DNA of 21,639 bases from an uncultured bacterium (lineage in GTDB: Bacteria > Verrucomicrobiota > Kiritimatiellia > RFP12 > UBA1067). Of this stretch, positions 1 to 6,300 are shown one piece after another. The stretch is taken from assembly GCA_902779075.1 (NCBI GenBank), contig CACZAK010000152.1, positions 1 to 21,639 on the forward strand. The letters run 5' to 3'. The notes under the pieces were generated by a model. It was not told where the DNA came from. It made no database searches and was given only the letters and a program-made list of their open reading frames with translations. The first letter of the stretch is position 1; each line of letters starts with the position of its first letter. Position numbers and translations under genes: made by a program.

Positions 1-1
1 C

Positions 2-166
2 GGATGCCACTGGCACCAGTTTTCGGACGAGGCGTCGTCCGGCCGCTTCGACGGCGAATACCTGACCGTGGGCCTCACCGACATCTGCGACACGCCGTAC
101 CCGGAGATGGTGAAGGCGTTCCGCGAGGCGGGAGGCCGCATCTATGAGACGCGCTACGTGAAGTAG
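2..166 (+). CDS. 3' end of a probable glycoside hydrolase (TIM-barrel type)
   Basis: The frame is open from the window edge to a TAG at 164-166, giving 54 residues of the C-terminus. Visible motifs are GCHWHQFSDEASSGR, then FDGEY and VGLTDICDTPYPEMVKAF. An aromatic-rich W-H-Q-F-D stretch, a GRxDGE step, then G-hx-D-hx-D-x-PYPE before a final helix resembles the last strand and helix of GH-A clan enzymes such as GH50 agarase-like and GH42 beta-galactosidase-like proteins. That resemblance comes from family memory, not a search. The catalytic residues would lie upstream of the window, so substrate cannot be assigned. A polysaccharide-degrading neighbour would fit the sugar-type regulator and ribokinase remnant nearby. 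No clear terminator follows. Confidence 0.5.
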   Translation, partial: GCHWHQFSDEASSGRFDGEYLTVGLTDICDTPYPEMVKAFREAGGRIYETRYVK

Positions 167-222
167 ATGTCGCGGCGGCAGGACTGGCGAGTGCGGCATC
201 CATAAATTTCCAAAATTACCAC

Positions 223-250
223 TTGACGGCAAGCAAAAAAATGCTAAATT
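223..250 (+). promoter_or_regulatory. Candidate sigma-70 promoter of the beta-helix gene
   Basis: TTGACG at 223-228 and TAAATT at 245-250 are separated by 16 bp, in an AT-rich patch that contrasts with the GC-rich surroundings. It lies about 66 bp before the ATG at 317. A strong ribosome binding site, AAGGAG at 304-309, sits 7 nt before that ATG and fixes the start. Confidence 0.5.
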
Positions 251-316
251 ATAGACTGGTGTTCGAGGAAGGTGGGCTTCTTTGAAGCGGTGGTTTGGTA
301 GTATAAGGAGTATGAC

Positions 317-1462
317 ATGTCGTTCAAGTTGCTGAAAATCGGGAGGGACGCGCTCCGTCGCGTCCGCATCGGGAGGGCCGCGCTTGCCGCGGCCGCAGTC
401 TGCGTAGCGACGGCGCCCGCGCCATCGTTCGCGGCAAACCAATACTGGGTCGGCGGGGCGAACGGCCCTTGGGACGGCGCGAACTGGGCCGATTCCGCAG
501 GCGGCACGGGCGGCGCATGGACGAGCGGCAACACGGGATGGTTTACGACTTCTCCCTCGACCATCGACCTTGCCGGTTCGTCGCAATCTGTCACGCGGTT
601 CAAGACGACAGGCTTCTCCGCCGCGAATCGCTGCGTGGTGAACATCACCAACTCAAGCGAGACGGCCTCCACGTTGACATTCTCCGGATTGAACCGTAAT
701 AACGACGATGATCTCGCTTTCACAGACCTGATCATCAGGAACGTCGCGGTGAGCGACGCTTCGACTTGGGGCTTTGAGCTAACCAGCGGCAGCCATGTGT
801 ATTTCGGTCGCGGCTCGTCCTACACGAAGCCCTCTGCCAACAGCAGCGGCAATGTGTACGTTGGCATGTTCTCCGCCACATCCAACACCATCACGGTGGC
901 GGAGGAAGCGACGATGAATGTCAACAACCATTTATACATCGGATGCTCGAAGAATGCAGACAACAATGTGGCCTGTACTGGCGTTATCCATGTCGTCGAT
1001 GGAACGCTGAATGTTCCTGGCGGTCTCTATATGGCGCGTTCAACTACTGGAAACAATGTGAAAAACTCCGGCACGGGCGTTCTCGTCGTGGATGACGGCG
1101 GCACGGTGAACATCACGGGGAACATCGAAATCGGCTCGGTTTACCAGAAAAACCACACCCACAACAGCAAGGCGGACATCATCGTGAATCGCGGCGGCGT
1201 TCTGAACTGCGCGAAGTTTATCGCATGGGAATACGCCAACAAAGGGCGCAAGGTCTCAATCGACGGCGGAACGTTCAACTGCACCGGCAATTTCGAGTCG
1301 GGGTATGCTTCCTCCGGCCTCTACAAGAGCCGTTCCTACACGGTGGAGGTGAAGAACGGCGGCGTTCTCGCGCTGGGCGGGAACTTCTATCCCAACAGCT
1401 ACGACGGGCGAAGTAATCCCCGCGCCGCCGGCGGAGGCGGTAGATTCAACTGGCGCGGGTGA
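317..1462 (+). CDS. Secreted beta-helix / autotransporter-like repeat protein, 3'-truncated
   Basis: The 381-codon ORF starts at ATG 317 with a good ribosome binding site (AAGGAG). Residues 1 to about 40 form a signal peptide: a basic n-region (KIGRDALRRVRIGR), a hydrophobic AALAAAAVCVATA core and an SFAA cleavage region. The mature part begins with NQYWVGGANGPWDGANW, the opening typical of PEP-CTERM/autotransporter-associated beta-strand proteins. Short Gly/Asn/Thr-rich beta strands follow (GTLNVPGGLYM, GGTVNITGNIEIG, GGVLNCAKF, GGTFNCTGNF, GGVLALGGNF), as in right-handed beta-helices. Family character is lost after about residue 364 (nt 1407), where the sequence becomes an out-of-frame reading of a ribokinase gene and stops at 1462. 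The native C-terminus is therefore missing and the gene is probably a chimeric remnant. Ligand unknown. Confidence 0.7.
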   Translation: MSFKLLKIGRDALRRVRIGRAALAAAAVCVATAPAPSFAANQYWVGGANGPWDGANWADSAGGTGGAWTSGNTGWFTTSPSTIDLAGSSQSVTRFKTTGFSAANRCVVNITNSSETASTLTFSGLNRNNDDDLAFTDLIIRNVAVSDASTWGFELTSGSHVYFGRGSSYTKPSANSSGNVYVGMFSATSNTITVAEEATMNVNNHLYIGCSKNADNNVACTGVIHVVDGTLNVPGGLYMARSTTGNNVKNSGTGVLVVDDGGTVNITGNIEIGSVYQKNHTHNSKADIIVNRGGVLNCAKFIAWEYANKGRKVSIDGGTFNCTGNFESGYASSGLYKSRSYTVEVKNGGVLALGGNFYPNSYDGRSNPRAAGGGGRFNWRG

Positions 1463-1628
1463 CACGTTCAACGGTGTCCTTGCCGTACGGCTCGCCGAAG
1501 GGGCGTCGCTGTGTGATGCCTGTATCGTGGCAAATGCGGCGGCATCGCAGTCTGTGGCGGCGCGTTATGTAATGCCGTCCATTCCCTACAGGGGCGGTAG
1601 ACGGTCCCTGCTTGGGGGGCGTCCGTAG
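1407..1628 (+). pseudogene. rbsK: Ribokinase (PfkB family) C-terminal remnant
   Basis: In the frame +1 relative to the beta-helix ORF, codons from about 1413 read VIPAPPAEAVDSTGAGDTFN, followed by GVLAVRLAEG, then ANAAASQSVAARYVMPSIPYR, to a TAG at 1626-1628. The STGAGDTFNG segment is the PfkB signature 2, containing the catalytic Asp and anion hole, and PSIPYR is the usual ribokinase end motif. Only about the last 65 residues exist; there is no start codon, no N-terminal domain and no ribosome binding site, so this is a fragment. Its 3' end overlaps the end of the convergent regulator gene by about 40 bp. A ribokinase beside a XylR-like regulator is a natural sugar-catabolism arrangement, so the right side of the junction is probably the original locus. 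Confidence 0.8.
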
Positions 1629-2767
1629 AACGCCCGGTAGGCGTTGCTGAAATGGGCCTGGGAGGAGAATCCGGTCTTCGACGCGATCTCCTTGACGCTG
1701 AACCGCCCGGTGGCCGCAAGTCGCTTCGCCTCGCTCATCTTGACGGAGAGCGCGTATTTCCCGACGCTTGTCCCGAAGGCTTTCCGGAATGCCGCATTGA
1801 GCGTGGACGGCGAGACGCCGGCGGCTTCCGCGAGCTTGGAAGAGGAAATCGGCTTGTCCAGATTCCCTTCCAGCGCCACAAGCGCCCTTTTGATGTAGGG
1901 GGAATCCACAGGATAGACGGCGGTCGATTCGCGCTCCACGATCCCGATCGGCGGGATGAGGAACGTCCGGCGGCGCTTCGGCTTTGCCGGAAATCTCATC
2001 GTCCTGTCCAGAATGCGCATCGCGGCGTAGCCGAGTCCCTGGACATCAACATCGATGCTGGTGATGGGGATCTGCGCCGAAGTGCAGACCTCCGTGTCGT
2101 TGAACCTGCCCATGATGGCGATGTCGTCCGGCACGGCTCTGCCGAGGCGCAGGCAGGCCTGAAGGAATAGGTAGGCCCTGTCGTCGTGGACGCAGAATAC
2201 CGCTGTGCGACGCGGCAGCGTGCGTATCCACGCTTCAAGCCGCGGCAAAAGCGAAGTGATACCGCAATCTTTGCTCTCTAGATACGAAGCGTCGAACGAG
2301 GAGCATGTACAGCCGGCCTTCGCCACAGTCTCCGTAAACGACCTTTCCAGTACGTCTGAACTGCGGTAGCGGGAACATCCGGAGTGGCCACAATACCCGA
2401 AATTCCTGAAACCGCGCCGCAGAAACCACTCGGCCGCCATTACGCCGTGTTTCGCGAGGTCGAAATCGACGCCGACAAGCCGGATGTCGTCGAATTCGCA
2501 GCCGGTATCGACAATCGGTAGTCCCGTCGCCGTCAGCGTTTCAATGACATTTCTGTACGGCACGTTTACAATGATACCGTTGCAGTTGCTGAGAATGGCC
2601 TTGTCCCGCACGTCGTCGGGCTTTACGGTCAGCACGGCGATGCCGTGCCGTTCCTGCGCGTATCGGGTGACGCCGGACAGAAGAAGGAACTTGAAAGACG
2701 AAATCGACGAACATACGAACGCAACCGTCTTTATCTTCCTTGATCGTTTTGGAATGGTGTGTTGCAC
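1586..2767 (-). CDS. AraC/XylR-type transcriptional regulator with LacI-like sensor domain
   Basis: The protein has 393 residues from a GTG start at 2767. Residues about 12-280 resemble the periplasmic-binding-protein-like fold of LacI/XylR regulators: KTVAFVCSSISSFKFLLLSG, then GIIVNVPYRN, LPIVDTG, GVDFDLAKHGVMAAEWFLRRGFRNFGYCG and CVHDDRAYLFLQACLRLG. Residues about 291-390 are an AraC C-terminal domain with two helix-turn-helix motifs, LDKPISSSKLAEAAGVSPST and FSVKEIASKTGFSSQAHFS, ending in YRAFYGRPPSRDR. This is the architecture of E. coli XylR: sugar sensing in the N-terminal part, DNA binding at direct repeats in the C-terminal part. The sugar is unknown. A direct-repeat array just upstream (2789-2875) is the likely binding region, implying autoregulation. 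No ribosome binding site is present; see the promoter entry. Confidence 0.88.
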   Translation of the reverse strand: MQHTIPKRSRKIKTVAFVCSSISSFKFLLLSGVTRYAQERHGIAVLTVKPDDVRDKAILSNCNGIIVNVPYRNVIETLTATGLPIVDTGCEFDDIRLVGVDFDLAKHGVMAAEWFLRRGFRNFGYCGHSGCSRYRSSDVLERSFTETVAKAGCTCSSFDASYLESKDCGITSLLPRLEAWIRTLPRRTAVFCVHDDRAYLFLQACLRLGRAVPDDIAIMGRFNDTEVCTSAQIPITSIDVDVQGLGYAAMRILDRTMRFPAKPKRRRTFLIPPIGIVERESTAVYPVDSPYIKRALVALEGNLDKPISSSKLAEAAGVSPSTLNAAFRKAFGTSVGKYALSVKMSEAKRLAATGRFSVKEIASKTGFSSQAHFSNAYRAFYGRPPSRDRLPPL

Positions 2768-2773
2768 GCCTAC

Positions 2774-2782
2774 AGTATACCA
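2774..2782 (-). promoter_or_regulatory. Extended -10 promoter of the regulator, possibly leaderless transcript
   Basis: On the minus strand TGGTATACT ends at 2774, only six bases before the GTG at 2767. Transcription would start at or next to the start codon. No in-frame ATG, GTG or TTG follows soon enough to preserve the first conserved beta strand (KTVAFVCS), and no Shine-Dalgarno sequence is present, so a leaderless mRNA is the simplest reading. The surrounding 13 bp (2773-2785) match the plus-strand promoter at 2893-2905 as an inverted copy, 12 of 13. Confidence 0.55.
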
Positions 2783-2788
2783 TAAATC

Positions 2789-2875
2789 GTAGGCACTTCG
2801 TTATAAATTGCAGACACTTCGTTGGATTATGTAAGGATTTTCGGATTTTCGTTGGATTGTGTAAGTCTTTTCGTT
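2789..2875. promoter_or_regulatory. Array of four imperfect direct repeats, likely operator for the regulator
   Basis: Units start at 2789 (GTAGGCACTTCGTT), 2810 (GCAGACACTTCGTT), 2831 (GTAAGGATTTTCG) and 2861 (GTAAGTCTTTTCGTT). Spacing is 21, 21 and 30 bp; the 30-bp unit contains a duplicated GATTTTCG, and without it would be 22 bp. A two-helical-turn period of direct repeats is what AraC/XylR proteins with two helix-turn-helix motifs bind. The array lies exactly between two divergent promoters. Confidence 0.6.
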
Positions 2876-2895
2876 TGAATATTGCGAGAGGGTTA

Positions 2896-2904
2896 TGGTA
2901 TAAT
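2896..2904 (+). promoter_or_regulatory. Extended -10 promoter facing the LamG gene
   Basis: TGG followed by TATAAT at 2899-2904 is a consensus extended -10. There is no good -35 at 17 bp; TTGCGA at 2882-2887 is only 11 bp away. It points toward gene A but lies about 370 bp before its leader ATG. It mirrors the regulator promoter across the repeat array, so it is probably the regulated target promoter. Confidence 0.5.
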
Positions 2905-3277
2905 GCGTGCCAAAGACAAAACATGCGCACATACGCCATCCATAAAACCGCATATAACCGCGCTGAAACGGCGCGGATTGGCAATTACCCCCCCCCCTCA
3001 TGGCCTGACGGCACTGGAGAATCTTGCCAATGTGGAATTGTTGCCAGTAATCAATACCCAATACCAATCTACCTACGCCAAGGCTACAGCGGATATATTG
3101 GGTACTGGCAACATTGGGAATTGGCAACATTTTCACATTTCCACATTTCGACAGCCGCCCTGACGGGCATTACAGAGGCGACTTGCCGCGCACCGTGCGC
3201 GACGAGCCGCCTTGCGCTTAACAAACCAAAAACAAATCTTCAAACCGCCAGTAAGGGCGGGCAAATAAGGAAAAGCC
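2905..3277. other. Intergenic leader region without a recognisable gene
   Basis: I see no credible coding sequence here. It holds a hairpin CCGCGC/GCGCGG at 2958-2976, a run of ten C at 2988-2997, a long imperfect inverted repeat (3024-3127, listed separately), a palindromic stretch CGCGCAC/GTGCGCG at 3187-3201 and a hairpin CCGCC/GGCGG at 3245-3260. The last sits immediately before the ribosome binding site AAGGA (3267-3271) that serves the ATG at 3278. The region looks like accumulated repeat elements separating a regulated promoter from gene A. Confidence 0.5.
3024..3127. repeat. Long imperfect inverted repeat (REP/MITE-like)
   Basis: The left arm contains TTGCCAAT (3024-3031) and TTGCCAGTA plus CCCAATA (3041-3063, with a 7-nt insertion). 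The right arm contains TATTGGGTACTGGCAA (3096-3111) and ATTGGCAA (3120-3127). The inner 16 bp pair perfectly apart from the bulge. The loop carries CTACGCCAAGGCTACAGCGG, which resembles a short palindromic repeat I know from many uncultured-bacterium genomes. No transposase is attached. Confidence 0.55.
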
Positions 3278-3346
3278 ATGACAACAGGAAAAGCACTCAA
3301 TGGAAAGCCGTATGCGGGAAATCCGCACGTACGGTTTGACGAGGGG
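3272..3346 (+). repeat. Group II intron domain V-like leader, copy 1
   Basis: These 75 nt are identical to 17622-17696. Bases 3305-3312 (AAGCCGTA) pair with 3330-3337 (TACGGTTT), including the G-U pair of the AGC triad. Bases 3313-3317 (TGCGG) pair with 3323-3327 (CCGCA) around a GAAAT loop, and CG at 3328-3329 is the 3' bulge. This is the layout of group II intron domain V (8-bp stem, 2-nt bulge, 5-bp stem, GAAA-type loop) at 33 nt, one shorter than the usual 34. The following GAGGGGGAAGTCGCATCGGC resembles the start of a domain VI/intron 3' end. Its own ATG (3278) opens a frame containing GKPYAGNPHVRFDEG. No other intron domains or maturase are seen. Confidence 0.75.
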
Positions 3347-6300
3347 GAAGTCGCATCGGCGGCAATGCCGGACAATACAGTTCAAAAAAGCGAAGTGCTC
3401 GCTCATTGCGGCGCTTGCGTTTGCCGCGACGGCGACGTTCGCCGCCGCGCCCGACGCCCTGATACACCGCTGGAGCTTCAACAACAGCCTTGAAGATACC
3501 GGCTCGATCGGCGGCAAGACCGCAGTGCTCGGCGGCAACGCCGCGCTGTACGGCGAAACCTCCGTGCGCGTGCAAAGAGGCGGCGACCCCGTGGAACTCG
3601 GCGCGAACCCGATTCCCTCCGACCTCGGCGACACGCCGTTCACCATCGAGGTGTGGGCCACGCCGACGACGCTGGACACTTATCGCGGCATGTTCTCCCT
3701 CGGCGAGCGCAGCAACACCAGCGCCAAGGGCTTGATGGGCGTGTTCCAGGGCTACAGGCAGATCAATTATACAGGCGGATCTGGCGGGGATAACGGTCCG
3801 GTCTGGCATGCCGTCGCCGGCACGGTCAACGGCGGCACGGGGAAAAACGTCGCCATGACGCCGGGCGGCATTTCCGCCAACACGCCATACTACTTCGCCT
3901 ACGTCGTGACGCCGACGGGCGACGGTAGCGCCACGGTCGCCGGCTACGTCTATAACGTCTCTACCGGCGCGCAGGTCGGCAAGAGCGTCGCGTGGACGGT
4001 GGAGAGCTGGACGACGTCGCAGTTGGCGCAATCCTGGTTCGGCCTCGGCACGACGCCATGGAACGACGCCTGCCCCGGCGCGGACTACGACGAAGTGCGC
4101 GTCTGGAAGAAGGCGCTCACGCCCGCCGATGTCGCTGCGAACGTCAAAGTCGGCCCCGACGCAATTCCCGGCGACGGCGACTATCCCACTCTCGGCGTCT
4201 CCGAAGCCAACCTCGCGCACCGCTGGAGCTTCAACGGCTCGCTTGTGGATTCCGTCACCGAAGACGTCGCGACGATGCAGGGCGCGAGCTACACCGCCGA
4301 CGGCGTCCGCTTTGCCGGCGGCAGCAAGGCCGACAACTACGTCTCCCTCGGCGCGAACAAGATGCCGTCCGACAACGTGACGCTCGAATTCTTCTCCACG
4401 ACGCGCACTCTCGGCTGGCCGAAGATGTTCTGCCTCGGCAACGGCGGTTCCGAAACGGACGGCATCAGCTTCTCGTACGCCCGCGGCGACGGAACCGGCT
4501 TGTCGGGCATCGAGATATACGGCACGAACGGCGGCCATTGGATAGGCAGAATAACGAACGCCCTCGAGGCGAACAAGCCGTACCATTTCATCTTCACCTT
4601 CTCTTGCGATGGAACCGACACCGTCGTAAGCGGCTATTGCATCGACCTGACGAATCCCGGCACGATCAGAGGCCAGTTCACCGAGACGCTCAGCGGCTGG
4701 AGGATGACCGAGAGCATTTCGCTCGACACGTTCAACCTCGGCTGGTCGTTCTGGGGCGACAGCGCTCCGAACGCCGACTTCGACGAGGTGCGCGTGTGGG
4801 ACGGCGTCCTTTCCGCCACCGAAATCCTCGCCAGCGCGGCGGCCGGCGCCGACGCCATCATTACGAAGGAGTCCGATCCGAACGTCGTTCTTTTCGAGTA
4901 CGATTTCTCCGGCGGCGCCAACAACTTCAGCGGCATCGTGGCCGATCCCGTCGTGAACGACGCCTCCTATCTGGCCGTCCACGGCACGAACGGATACGGC
5001 ACCGCCGTCCACCCTGCGGGCTACGGCCCGATCGCGCTCGGCGAACAGTACCTCAACGAGGACTGGACGCTCGCGATGTCCGTCAAGTCGTGCGACGTCG
5101 AGAACGGCATCCTCCTCGCCCTCGGCGGCAATGGCTTCACGTCCAACGGCCGCGAACTGCGCATTCTTTCCTCTTCCACGCCCGGCAAGCTGAGCGCCGT
5201 CATCGCGCAGACGTGGGACGTGAACTACGAATTCGGCCAGAACACGCCGGGAGGCTCGAACATCGAGCTGACGGATCTCGGCGACACGACCGGCGCGTTC
5301 CACACGCTCGTCGCCGTCCATACCAAGGACGACGCGAAGATCAAGCTGTATTGGGACGGCGTGTACAAGGGCGAGTTCAATTCGCTTTCCAACATGGGCG
5401 CGGACAAGGTGTTCCGTTCCAACCTCCAGTTCGGCGGTTCGTTGAACAACACCATTGCATCGCACGTCTCCACCGCCTCGAACCTCGACGCCGCTTTCCA
5501 GAACGTGACGTTCTACATGAAGGCGCTCGACGGCGACGCGATTTCTGAATACGCGACGAAGTTCCCGTCCGCGGCGGCGACGACCACGTCCATCGACGGA
5601 CAGTTCTTCGGCTACGGATTCACGACGGGCGAGAAGGTGTACAGCGGCACGATCGAAGACCCTGTCACGGTTGCGGCCGGCTACACCGCCGTCAATGGCG
5701 CGAACGGCTACGGAACGGCGGTCCACGCCTGCGGCTACGGCATCGACAACAACGACATCAAGACGGCTCTCGCCGGCGAATGGTCGCTCGCGATGTCCTT
5801 CAAGTCGTGCAACATCGAGAAGGGCGCGATTATCTCGCTCGGCAACATTCCCGCAAACGGCACGAAGCAGCTGGCGATCCTTTCGTCCAGCACCGAGGGC
5901 AGGCTTTACGCCGCCGTCGTCCAGCGCTGGGGCGGCACCACTGCGATAAACCGGTCTCTCGATGACCAGACGATTGCCGTGGGCGGCGCCGACTTCACGA
6001 AGGAGTTCCACACGCTCGTCGTCACCCACGTGCCGACGGACGCGACGCACACCGGCGTCTTGACGGTCTACGTGGATGGCGTCCAGGTGCATCAGTTCAC
6101 TATCGGCGGCGGCATCCGCTTCGGCGCGCTCATGGACAACGGCGGGACCACCTCCCTCCCAGCCGACATAAAGCCCACTGCCTGGTGCCCCGACGTGGCG
6201 TTCCAGGATGTGAGGCTCTACAAGAAGGCGTTCAACGCCGACGAAGCGCTCGCATACGCGCTTGCGTTCCCGGCCGTGGCGGCGGCGACGTCCGACATCG

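Noticed and set aside
2789..2875. CRISPR-like array
   Set aside because: Repeats are short and degenerate, directly abutting without unique spacers, with no cas genes; the promoter context supports an operator array.
2988..2997. C10 tract as a coding phase-variation switch
   Set aside because: It lies in non-coding DNA about 280 bp before any gene start and not between promoter elements, so there is no frame or spacing for it to switch; kept only as a note on the repeat-rich region.
3272..3346. A complete group II intron
   Set aside because: Only the domain V-like hairpin and a trace of domain VI-like sequence are visible; no domains I-IV, no reverse transcriptase and no 5' GUGYG boundary can be identified nearby.
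3278..3493. 71-codon ORF starting in the domain V leader as an independent small gene
   Set aside because: After the leader it is an out-of-frame reading of the gene A signal peptide and first LamG module; more likely the disrupted start of gene A than a separate protein.
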